Assembly (NCBI GenBank): GCA_027371625.1
Contig: DAHXMQ010000049.1
Span: forward strand, 1-13,766
Length of the DNA stretch: 13,766 nt
Reading direction: 5' to 3'
Origin: Candidatus Methanoperedentaceae archaeon
Lineage (GTDB): Archaea; Halobacteriota; Methanosarcinia; Methanosarcinales; Methanoperedenaceae
The notes under the pieces were generated by a model. It saw nothing but the letters and a program-made list of their open reading frames with translations. It was not told the DNA's origin and made no database searches. Both the position numbers and the translations under genes were made by a program. This document shows, in pieces, positions 1 through 6,294 of the stretch. Within the stretch, counting starts at the first letter, position 1, and the number at the start of each line of letters is the position of its first letter.

Positions 1-174
1 CTTCTCGCTGCTGCATCATTTCATGCCTTCAACGGGCTTCGGATAATCTTTTTTGATCTTGGGTTTGGAATAAAAAGACAGAAACTTAGTTTTGCACTTG
101 CTCTTATTCTGACAGCCATAATCGCTGTGGTGGCAGCAGAACTACTATTTCCAATAATTTTCGGGAAGGGATGA
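1..174 (+). CDS. sdhC: Succinate dehydrogenase cytochrome b subunit SdhC, 3' end (partial)
   Basis: The last 57 codons of a membrane-anchor subunit of succinate dehydrogenase; the start lies left of the window. The frame is open from base 1 to the TGA at 172-174. The visible part holds FHAFNGLR (His codon at 22-24), which matches the heme-ligand helix motif of SdhC-type anchors, followed by an Asp-containing loop and a hydrophobic segment, roughly residues 28-52, likely the last transmembrane helix. In the family, SdhC and SdhD bind heme b and quinone and pass electrons from the SdhB iron-sulfur clusters into the membrane quinone pool. The next gene, sdhD, starts 3 bases after the stop, so both are in one operon. 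The identification rests on the motif plus the unambiguous sdhD-sdhA-sdhB that follow. Confidence 0.85.
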   Translation, partial: LLAAASFHAFNGLRIIFFDLGFGIKRQKLSFALALILTAIIAVVAAELLFPIIFGKG

Positions 175-177
175 TAT

Positions 178-525
178 ATGAGAAATTTTAGCACATTCCC
201 GTGGCTACTTCAGAGAATAAGCGCTGCATTTCTGATTGTTCTCTTAATCATCCATTTCTGGGTGGGGCACTATGCTAATTTTGGAGCGCCAATAACATTT
301 GCAGGTGTGCAGATGCGGCTTCAAAATACAGTATTTGTAATCCTGGATTCGATGCTCCTTGTATCTGTGGTATTTCATGGTCTGAACGGGGTAAGGAATA
401 TCATGCTTGATTACCCATTCCTCCTCCCTCTCAATAGATATGTCTCGCTCATTCTGCTTATCCTCGGAGCTGTAACTATAATTTTCGGGATTTATTCCCT
501 GTATCCTTTCACGGTGGGAAGATAA
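178..525 (+). CDS. sdhD: Succinate dehydrogenase membrane anchor subunit SdhD
   Basis: A 115-residue integral membrane protein with three predicted helices (about residues 14-32, 51-69 and 88-109), the usual size for an SdhD anchor. An N-terminal PWLLQRISA stretch resembles the quinone-site helix start of SdhC/D proteins. FHGLNGVRN at 66-74 carries the likely heme b axial ligand His67 and a conserved Arg. It would anchor the SdhAB dimer to the cytoplasmic face of the membrane and form part of the quinone site. The ATG at 178 lies just past the sdhC stop. The TAA stop shares its last base with the sdhA ATG (TAATG), so translation of the two is probably coupled. The same H-x2-N-G-x-R motif occurs in the upstream SdhC fragment. 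Which of C and D each is called follows operon order and could be swapped. Confidence 0.85.
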   Translation: MRNFSTFPWLLQRISAAFLIVLLIIHFWVGHYANFGAPITFAGVQMRLQNTVFVILDSMLLVSVVFHGLNGVRNIMLDYPFLLPLNRYVSLILLILGAVTIIFGIYSLYPFTVGR

Positions 526-2222
526 TGGCGCCTATTTTCCATCCCGTGCTTGTGATAGGAGGAGGGCTTGCAGGATTGCGTGCAGCGCTTGAAGTGAAAA
601 AACACTGCGATGTCGCGGTGATATCGATGGTCTATCCTGTCAGGTCTCATTCATGTGCAGCGCAGGGCGGAATCAATGCTTCGCTTGGGAACGTGCCCGA
701 AGGCAGGGGCGATACATGGGAGAAGCATGCCTATGATACGGTGAAAGGCTCTGATTTTCTTGCAGACCAAGATGCAGTGGAAATACTTGCAAGGGAAGCG
801 CCTCTTCGTGTATATGAGATGGAACACTGGGGAACCCCCTTTTCGCGCACTCCTGAGGGCAGGATTGCACAGCGACCATTCGGAGGGGCGGAATTTCCAA
901 GGACATGCTATGCCGAGGACACCACCGGACATGCCCTTCTCCAAACTATGAACGAGCAGGCTGTAAAAAACGGCATCAAGGTTTATGCAGAGCGTTTCGT
1001 TGTCTCGCTCGTTGTAAGGGATAAAAAGGTCGCAGGTTTAATTGCTCTCAACAGACTGACAGGTAAGCTGGAAACTTACGCCGCAAATGCAGTGGTACTA
1101 TCCACAGGAGGAGCGGGAAGGATATATGCCGAGACCACCAATTCCCTCATAATGAGCGGATACGGCATTTATCTTGCCTACCGTGCAGGAGCTGCCTTAA
1201 AGGACATGGAGTTCATGCAGTTCCACCCGACCTCGCTTTTCCAGATCAACATCCTGCTTACAGAAGGGTGCAGGGGCGAAGGCGGGTATCTCCTGAACAA
1301 GAACGGCGACAGGTTCATGGCATGGTGCGCGCCGAAATCCATGGAGCTTGCGCCGAGGGATATTGTGGCAAGGGCTATTGCTACCGAAATCCTCGAAGGA
1401 AGGGGTGTCAACAACGAATATGTGTACCTTGACCTCCGCCATCTCGGCGAAAGGATAATCGAGGAGCGATTGCCGGGCATCAGGCGATTGTGCAGGAGCT
1501 TTATAGGCTTAGACCCGGTTCATGAACTAATCCCGGTCGAGCCTGCGCAACATTACACGATGGGAGGAATAGACTGCAATGTGAACGGCGGGACAGAGAT
1601 TAAAGGTCTTTATGCAGCGGGTGAATGCGCCTGCGTGAGCGTTCATGGTGCCAATCGTTTAGGAGGGAACTCGCTGCTTGAGACGCTGGTGTTCGGAAAA
1701 CGTGCGGGAGAGTCTGCTGCCGCCTTTGCGATGCACGAAGGCTCGGATATGAACAAGAGCAGTCAGGATGCAATAGAAGAGGAATATAGAAAGGCTGTCG
1801 AAAAGATAAAAGGAAGGGAAGGAAAGGAAAAAATAGCATCCATACGCAACGACCTCGGCAGAGTTATGAGCAAAAAGGTGGGGATATTCAGGAAGGAAAA
1901 CGAACTTGAGGAAGCTGTCGAAGAAATCAGTAATCTGTCAGCGAGGTTTGAAAACGTCCATGTAAGTAAAGGCACTGTTTACAACCTCGAACTCATAAAT
2001 GCCCTCGACCTTGAGGCGATGCTTGCACTTGCTGAGATTATAGCAAGAGGGGCATTATTGCGAAAGGAGAGCAGGGGTTCGCATTTCAGGATAGACTATC
2101 CTGAGCGCGATGATGCCAATTTTCTCAGGCACACGATAGCCCGCCTTGCGCCAGGTGGTGTTAAAATCGAATACAGGGGCGTTGCAATAACGAAATTCAA
2201 ACCAGAAAAGAGGGTGTACTGA
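525..2222 (+). CDS. sdhA: Succinate dehydrogenase flavoprotein subunit SdhA
   Basis: The 565-residue catalytic flavoprotein of complex II, which oxidises succinate to fumarate (or the reverse) at a covalently bound FAD. The N-terminal dinucleotide-binding motif is GGGLAGLRAA at 12-21. RSHSCAAQGGI at 40-50 contains His42, the position that carries covalent FAD in SdhA/FrdA. Active-site signatures are HPT at 234-236, TEGCRGEGG at 246-254, Arg278 in PRDIV (the catalytic proton-shuttle Arg of the family), HYTMGG at 343-348, and GECACVSVHGANRLGGNSLL at 366-385 with His374 and Arg378. The C-terminal helical and capping region ends in KFKPEKRVY, like other SdhA tails. Length is slightly shorter than the E. 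coli enzyme. It overlaps sdhD and sdhB by one base each. Sequence alone does not separate succinate dehydrogenase from fumarate reductase, but gene order C-D-A-B and the two short anchors favour Sdh. Confidence 0.96.
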   Translation: MAPIFHPVLVIGGGLAGLRAALEVKKHCDVAVISMVYPVRSHSCAAQGGINASLGNVPEGRGDTWEKHAYDTVKGSDFLADQDAVEILAREAPLRVYEMEHWGTPFSRTPEGRIAQRPFGGAEFPRTCYAEDTTGHALLQTMNEQAVKNGIKVYAERFVVSLVVRDKKVAGLIALNRLTGKLETYAANAVVLSTGGAGRIYAETTNSLIMSGYGIYLAYRAGAALKDMEFMQFHPTSLFQINILLTEGCRGEGGYLLNKNGDRFMAWCAPKSMELAPRDIVARAIATEILEGRGVNNEYVYLDLRHLGERIIEERLPGIRRLCRSFIGLDPVHELIPVEPAQHYTMGGIDCNVNGGTEIKGLYAAGECACVSVHGANRLGGNSLLETLVFGKRAGESAAAFAMHEGSDMNKSSQDAIEEEYRKAVEKIKGREGKEKIASIRNDLGRVMSKKVGIFRKENELEEAVEEISNLSARFENVHVSKGTVYNLELINALDLEAMLALAEIIARGALLRKESRGSHFRIDYPERDDANFLRHTIARLAPGGVKIEYRGVAITKFKPEKRVY

Positions 2223-2920
2223 TGGCTGAAATCAAGCTCAGAATATTCAGGTTTGATCCTGAAAATCCAAAACCTGTGCCACATTACCAGACATACACAA
2301 TAGAGACAAACCCAGGCATGACAGTCCTCGGGGCGCTTTTCGATGTTCTTGACAACCAGGACGGGACTTTGTCATTCAGGTATTCATGCCGCTGGGCAAT
2401 CTGCGGCTCCTGCGCCGTGTCTCTCAACGGCAAATGCAGGCTTGCCTGCGAGACGCAGGTCTCTGATTACAAGGGAACTCTCACCATCGAGCCGTTGCCG
2501 GGGTTTGATGTAATCAAAGACCTTGTTGTCGATATTGAACCTTTTTTTGAGAATTACATGAAAATCAAACCATATCTCATGTCGCAAGCTTCGCCGGAGA
2601 AAGAGAATATCCAGATGCAGGAGCAGGTTAACCTGATGCAGCCTCATGTCAGGTGCATCCTGTGTGCAGTATGTGAGTCCTCCTGCCCTGTGTCATGGAC
2701 GAGCAGGGAGAAGTACGTCGGACCGATGGCGTTCACCAAGGTGTACAGGTTCAACCGCGACTCAAGGGATTCGGGAGGAAAAGAGAGGCTTGCGATAGTC
2801 GGGGACGAAAGCGGAGTGTGGCGATGCAGGACGATATTCAGATGCACGGAGTACTGCCCCAAGGATATACCCATTACGGAGGCGATTGAGTTTTTGAAGA
2901 GGAGGTATTTTAGGGATTGA
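2222..2920 (+). CDS. sdhB: Succinate dehydrogenase iron-sulfur subunit SdhB
   Basis: A 232-residue electron-transfer subunit linking the SdhA flavin to the membrane quinone. The N-terminal ferredoxin fold carries four Cys for the [2Fe-2S] cluster: Cys56, Cys61, Cys64 and Cys76. The C-terminal helical domain has CILCAVCESSCP at 145-156 and CRTIFRCTEYCP at 202-213. By family spacing, Cys145, Cys148, Cys151 and Cys212 bind [4Fe-4S], and Cys155, Cys202 and Cys208 bind [3Fe-4S]. This is the classical three-cluster arrangement. There is no fused CCG domain, so it is not the thiol:fumarate reductase TfrB type of methanogens. The ATG overlaps the sdhA stop by one base (TGATG), and GAGGGTG just upstream is a plausible Shine-Dalgarno. 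The gene ends 4 bases from the convergent gene on the other strand. Confidence 0.96.
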   Translation: MAEIKLRIFRFDPENPKPVPHYQTYTIETNPGMTVLGALFDVLDNQDGTLSFRYSCRWAICGSCAVSLNGKCRLACETQVSDYKGTLTIEPLPGFDVIKDLVVDIEPFFENYMKIKPYLMSQASPEKENIQMQEQVNLMQPHVRCILCAVCESSCPVSWTSREKYVGPMAFTKVYRFNRDSRDSGGKERLAIVGDESGVWRCRTIFRCTEYCPKDIPITEAIEFLKRRYFRD

Positions 2921-2924
2921 GAGG

Positions 2925-3407
2925 TCACCTGTAAGCCCTCAATATCTCAAGCCCCTTCTCCGGAAGCTCAAGAATACTTGAGCAGAGGCAATCCCTGTCA
3001 TCGCATACATTTTTACCTATCATGGCACTCGCATGCTCCTTATATACCTCCTCTGCTGTTCTCTTAAAATCATTATGATAATATGTGTTTATAACAAGCC
3101 CGCTTAAATCCACACTCCCGTTAAACGTCGGCTCCTTTTCAAACAAAGCAGGCACAGTGATGAGCTTTTTCCCATCCTCAAGCTCGGATAAAAACACAAA
3201 TATCGTCCTTCCAACAAAAACCCCCGCTGCGGCTGCTTTTATACATCCTCTCAAACCTTTTCCACTGACATCGGTAATCAGTAACCCGCAGTATCCCACC
3301 CCTTTCCCGATGAAATACCTGACATTGAGGGTTAACTCAACATTCGTTATCGGTATTTTAATCTCAGAGTGTTCAACCCCAAGCTCCTCAAAACCATCCA
3401 ATTTCAT
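2925..3407 (-). CDS. Unrecognised 160-residue protein coupled to a ferritin-like gene
   Basis: A soluble-looking 160-residue protein I cannot assign to a family. It has no signal peptide or long hydrophobic helix. The N-terminal half alternates charged and beta-prone segments and includes a Gly-rich stretch (FIGKGVGYCGLLITDVSGKG, about 32-51), and a small-residue run AAAAG follows. Cysteines sit at Cys39 and Cys54, and the C-terminal part holds a cluster, CDDRDCLC, that could bind metal, though this is inference. Its ATG overlaps the TGA of the upstream ferritin-like gene (ATGA), so the two are almost certainly cotranscribed and translationally coupled. No good Shine-Dalgarno is visible, which fits reinitiation. 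Context suggests a role with iron or oxidative stress. The reading frame is judged real because of the coupling and protein-like composition. Confidence 0.75.
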   Translation of the reverse strand: MKLDGFEELGVEHSEIKIPITNVELTLNVRYFIGKGVGYCGLLITDVSGKGLRGCIKAAAAGVFVGRTIFVFLSELEDGKKLITVPALFEKEPTFNGSVDLSGLVINTYYHNDFKRTAEEVYKEHASAMIGKNVCDDRDCLCSSILELPEKGLEILRAYR

Positions 3408-3820
3408 TGCTTTATTCTTTCAAGCCTCATCCTGAACTCTTTCCTGTGCCGTTTTTCCTCATCGAGTATATGCTTCAGCACCCCGACCACCTCTTTATCA
3501 TCTATCATTTCGATCTGCCTTTTATACCTCTCCACTGCATCGGTCTCAAGCGCTATCTGCTTTTCCAACTGGCTTCTCAGGTCATCTCCCCCGAAGTCAA
3601 GCTCTTTGTGCTCCATAGAGGGCTTCCCGCCCCGCTTCATGATAAGCTCTGCAAGCCAGTTCATGTGCCTCATCTCGTCGATGGATATGGCTTCTGTAAC
3701 CCTGCTCGGGTCGCACTTCGGGATTACGAAGGCGTTCCGCACATATATCATCGAGGCTTCAAGCTCCATGACAAAGTCCTCGTTCAGTAAGCGGAGTATT
3801 TCTTCGACTTCCAGATTCAT
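3404..3820 (-). CDS. Ferritin-like diiron protein (bacterioferritin/rubrerythrin superfamily)
   Basis: A 138-residue four-helix-bundle protein with ferritin-type diiron ligands: Glu19 or Glu21 in helix 1, Glu49-x2-His52 in helix 2, Glu92 in helix 3 and Glu122-x2-His125 in helix 4. The spacing matches bacterioferritin and ferritin-like families. There is no rubredoxin domain. It is slightly shorter than bacterioferritin (about 158 residues), and I see no obvious heme-ligating Met, so storage, peroxide reduction or another diiron role are all possible. The ATG at 3820 is preceded by AAGGAGG, but only one base separates that motif from the ATG, which is unusually close. An AT-rich TATA-like element at 3848-3859 sits about 30 bases upstream. 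The stop overlaps the start of the 160-residue partner gene by 4 bases. Confidence 0.87.
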   Translation of the reverse strand: MNLEVEEILRLLNEDFVMELEASMIYVRNAFVIPKCDPSRVTEAISIDEMRHMNWLAELIMKRGGKPSMEHKELDFGGDDLRSQLEKQIALETDAVERYKRQIEMIDDKEVVGVLKHILDEEKRHRKEFRMRLERIKQ

Positions 3821-3847
3821 GCCTCCTTAAAGGAATTGGAGAGATTA

Positions 3848-3860
3848 CTATATATCTTTA
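3848..3860 (-). promoter_or_regulatory. Probable TATA box for the ferritin-like operon
   Basis: On the minus strand the sequence reads TAAAGATATATAG, a plausible archaeal BRE/TATA element centred near 3852. A start about 26 bases downstream would fall near 3826, just before the ATG at 3820, giving a very short leader. It overlaps the last codons of the upstream AI-2E family gene. Read by eye only. Confidence 0.4.
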
Positions 3861-4924
3861 ATTGAATTTGTTGAAGCTTCCTTCTTCAGTTCATCGTTTG
3901 CACGATATGCAGCCACGATTGCTCCGAGCAGTATAGGTGCAATGAAGAACCCTGCGATTCCACCAACAAGCGCCCCCCCCAGGAATGCAATGATGATCAG
4001 CATAGGATGTATGTTGGAGCGGGATTGGATGATATACGGTCTGATTAGTATCTCAGGCGGGATTATCAGCACTAACAGGCAAACTACAAAGAAGATAAGC
4101 GCGCTCTGGGTTCCAAGTTCAAAATACCGGTATATCACAAGCGGCACTATCACCATCCAGCCTGCAAGAAATGGAACGATGGAAGCAATAAGCATGAGGG
4201 CAGAGAGCATAAGCACGTCTGAAAAACCAAATGCCCAGAAAACGATCAGCGATAAAATCCCCACTCCTATCGCGTTGTAGATATTTCCTATGAATATCGC
4301 AGAAAGGATGCTGTCGAAGTGCTTCATAAATTTCCCTGAGAAATCCTTTATATCATCGGGAATTATTTCATTTATCTTATCTACAAGACGAGCGCCGTCA
4401 ACCAGCAGGTAGTAACATAGAACTACCGCAATCACTATATTAATGAGGAGAATCGCAATCTCTTTTGCGATTGTTCCGACCGGAAGCTGCTTCACTATCG
4501 GCATAAGGTAGGAGGTAAAATTCGTTATGATGTCAATGACCCTGCTCCTGGCGAACGCGGGGAGGTTAAGCCTTTCCACGTTGCGCAGTAATACCCCGAT
4601 CACATAGTCCTGATTCTGGATTGTCCAGATAATCGTATTGAAAAATTCAATAACACCCAGCCCGATGATGAGGAAAATCGGAAGGACAATGGTACTCGTG
4701 GCAAGGTATGGCGATAATCTTGGTACATGCCTTTCGAAGATGTTTTTCAGCGGACGAGCAACGTATGCAAGCACAACGCCCATGATTATACCATCGAGGA
4801 GAGGGAATATGATGTTTATGAAAAGCGCTGCAACCAGAAATAGACTCACTGCAACCACTATTTTCCATTTGTGTTTTATTAGAACAGATACTCCATCTGT
4901 TAGTTGCGAGTTGGGCATTGGCAT
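3848..4924 (-). CDS. AI-2E/PerM family membrane transporter
   Basis: A 358-residue polytopic membrane protein from the chosen start. It has an N-terminal hydrophobic pair, a central amphipathic soluble-like region (RNVERLNLPAFARSRVID), then several more helices. Near the C terminus GGALVGGIAGFFIAPILLGA is the glycine-rich signature of the AI-2E/PerM family (formerly UPF0118). Members are transporters or exporters of varied or unknown substrate, some Na+/H+ antiporters, so autoinducer transport should not be assumed. The frame is open upstream to a GTG at 4966, but that GTG has no Shine-Dalgarno and an AT-rich TATA-like element (4942-4953) lies inside its first codons. A start at the ATG at 4924, or the second ATG at 4918, on a nearly leaderless message is more likely. 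A run of eight G in the coding strand (3973-3980) lies in the glycine signature. Confidence 0.86.
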   Translation of the reverse strand: MPMPNSQLTDGVSVLIKHKWKIVVAVSLFLVAALFINIIFPLLDGIIMGVVLAYVARPLKNIFERHVPRLSPYLATSTIVLPIFLIIGLGVIEFFNTIIWTIQNQDYVIGVLLRNVERLNLPAFARSRVIDIITNFTSYLMPIVKQLPVGTIAKEIAILLINIVIAVVLCYYLLVDGARLVDKINEIIPDDIKDFSGKFMKHFDSILSAIFIGNIYNAIGVGILSLIVFWAFGFSDVLMLSALMLIASIVPFLAGWMVIVPLVIYRYFELGTQSALIFFVVCLLVLIIPPEILIRPYIIQSRSNIHPMLIIIAFLGGALVGGIAGFFIAPILLGAIVAAYRANDELKKEASTNSIKDI

Positions 4925-4941
4925 TAATAATGCTTTCAGAG

Positions 4942-4953
4942 AATATATATTTG
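4942..4953 (-). promoter_or_regulatory. Probable TATA box for the AI-2E family gene
   Basis: The minus strand reads CAAATATATATT, centred near 4947. A start about 26 bases downstream falls at roughly 4921, between the ATG codons at 4924 and 4918. This argues that the GTG at 4966 is not the start and that the message has little or no leader. Read by eye. Confidence 0.45.
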
Positions 4954-4984
4954 GCTTTGCCCTCACTTGCCAAGGCTATATCCC

Positions 4985-4993
4985 TTTATACTA
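4985..4993 (+). promoter_or_regulatory. Probable TATA box for the first CDF transporter
   Basis: TTTATACTA centred near 4989 lies about 27 bases upstream of the ATG at 5016. There is no Shine-Dalgarno before that ATG (the preceding bases are A-rich), so a leaderless transcript is likely. An alternative element, CTATAT at 4976-4981, would give a leader of about 10 bases. Confidence 0.45.
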
Positions 4994-5015
4994 TCACTAA
5001 GATAAGTAAAATAAA

Positions 5016-5954
5016 ATGTCCGATAACAAATATTTTGCCGCTCATAAGGAAATAACAGGGGTCGCAAGGCTCTCTATATATTCCAATACTCTTTTACTTT
5101 TCATGAAGCTTGCAGCAGGGCTTTTCATGGGCTCGATAAGCGTACTCTCTGAAGCCTTACATTCAGGCATAGACCTCATGGCTGCTGTTATTGCCAATTA
5201 TTCGGTGAGAAAAGCCGGAAAACCTGCCGACGAGATACACAAATTCGGGCACGGCAAGTTTGAAAACATGTCGGGTACGATCGAGGCGATACTTATTTTC
5301 ATAGCGGCGTTAATCATACTGTTCGAGGCGGGTAGAAAAATAATAAGTGGAAGCAAGGTTGAATACGTAGGCGCAGGGATTGTCATTATGGGCATATCTG
5401 CAGTCGCGAATTTTATTGTTTCAAGGAAAATCATGAAGGTTGCACGAAGTGCCGAATCTATTGCGCTCGAAGCAGATGCATTTCATCTATCCACGGATGT
5501 TTTTACGTCGGTTGGGGTATTTGCAGGTCTTTTTCTGATAAGGCTGACAGGTAATCCGATTTTTGACCCGATTCTGGCAATAATCGTTGCGCTCGTCATC
5601 ATCAAAGCAGCGTATGACGTGACGAAACGCTCCCTCTCAGGTTTGATGGATGTAAAGCTTTCTGACAGGGAAGAGAGTATTATTAAATCCATAATATCCG
5701 AGCATTATTCGCAATATGCGGAATACCATGACCTGAGAACGAGGATGTCGGGTGCAGAGAGGTATGTGGATTTGCATCTTGTTGTGCCAAAGAACCAGCA
5801 CGTTGCCGATGCGCATGAATTCTGCGACCATCTTGAAAAGGATATCAAAGAAAAAATCCCGAATCTTTCAATTCTTATACACATCGAGCCGTGCGAAGAA
5901 GCCTGCGAAATTTGCAGGAAGCTGTATGTATGCAAAGAAGCCAGCCATGATTAG
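5016..5954 (+). CDS. Cation diffusion facilitator (FieF-like) with Cys-rich tail
   Basis: A 312-residue metal exporter of the cation diffusion facilitator family: about six transmembrane helices (roughly residues 14-205) and a cytoplasmic C-terminal domain (about 210-292). The transport site is formed by His49-x3-Asp53 in helix 2 and His157-x3-Asp161 in helix 5. FGHGKFENMSG at 78-88 is the typical FieF-like loop motif after helix 2. Family members use the proton gradient to expel Zn2+, Fe2+, Mn2+ or similar ions; paired HxxxD sites suggest a Zn-type site, but the ion cannot be fixed. The tail after the HIE motif (289-291) carries Cys293, Cys297, Cys300 and Cys306, an added possible metal-binding cluster. 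The stop overlaps that of the convergent DUF1805 gene by 3-4 bases. Confidence 0.92.
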   Translation: MSDNKYFAAHKEITGVARLSIYSNTLLLFMKLAAGLFMGSISVLSEALHSGIDLMAAVIANYSVRKAGKPADEIHKFGHGKFENMSGTIEAILIFIAALIILFEAGRKIISGSKVEYVGAGIVIMGISAVANFIVSRKIMKVARSAESIALEADAFHLSTDVFTSVGVFAGLFLIRLTGNPIFDPILAIIVALVIIKAAYDVTKRSLSGLMDVKLSDREESIIKSIISEHYSQYAEYHDLRTRMSGAERYVDLHLVVPKNQHVADAHEFCDHLEKDIKEKIPNLSILIHIEPCEEACEICRKLYVCKEASHD

Positions 5955-6238
5955 AGCATCTTCATAATTGCATCTCTTCCAGACATTCCAACCGTTATGC
6001 TGAGCTTCTTTGCAGCCTCAGAGACATCGACTGCTCTTGCATTCAAAACATCATCGAAGCTTCTTACGCCTGTCACTCTGACAGCCACATCCCCCAATTT
6101 ATTAGCCACGTCGATATTTAAATAACCGCACATCACAAAGCCTTTTGCTGCCTTTATAACGAGCAGGGGCGCATGCTCCATATCCATTTTTAATCCAAGC
6201 GCAGTGCCATTTTCAAGTCTAATCTCTTCAATGAGCAT
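5951..6238 (-). CDS. DUF1805 family protein (YunC-like)
   Basis: A 95-residue protein matching the DUF1805 family by eye: GFVMCGYLNID at 33-43, a VRVTGVRSFDDVLNA middle segment, and the C-terminal signature VGMSGRDAIMKM at 83-94, very like the YunC ending. Function is unknown; the family is small, cytoplasmic and widespread in archaea and Firmicutes. The frame is open to an ATG at 6343, but that would add 35 residues unlike the family and overlap the divergent transporter gene. The ATG at 6238 is therefore chosen. No Shine-Dalgarno precedes it, and a TATA-like element about 30 bases upstream suggests a short or absent leader. Its stop overlaps the stop of the plus-strand transporter. Confidence 0.85.
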   Translation of the reverse strand: MLIEEIRLENGTALGLKMDMEHAPLLVIKAAKGFVMCGYLNIDVANKLGDVAVRVTGVRSFDDVLNARAVDVSEAAKKLSITVGMSGRDAIMKML

Positions 6239-6262
6239 AATTCTACGTGGTTTTACCGATAG

Positions 6263-6274
6263 AAATATTTTATT
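6263..6274. promoter_or_regulatory. Probable shared bidirectional TATA region
   Basis: AAATATTTTATT lies in the 56-base gap between the divergent DUF1805 gene (ATG at 6238) and the second CDF gene (ATG at 6295). Measured from its centre, it is 25-31 bases from both ATGs, so the same AT tract could serve both genes and yield short-leader or leaderless transcripts. Read by eye. Confidence 0.35.
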
Positions 6275-6294
6275 ATGGACTAAAAGAAGTAGGC

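Noticed and set aside
1178..1480. A 100-codon minus-strand open frame inside sdhA
   Set aside because: It is a shadow of the strongly supported flavoprotein frame, with no protein-like features.
2917..2942. Imperfect inverted repeat (TTGAGAG ... CCCTCAA) and palindrome AGGTCACCT at the sdhB convergent junction, possible terminator
   Set aside because: The stem has a mismatch, the palindrome has a one-base centre that cannot form a hairpin loop, and no T-run follows. It is also mostly inside coding sequence.
3369..3830. A 153-codon plus-strand open frame opposite the ferritin-like gene
   Set aside because: Its Ser-rich translation is the antisense of a gene with full diiron motifs. No ribosome site or family resemblance.
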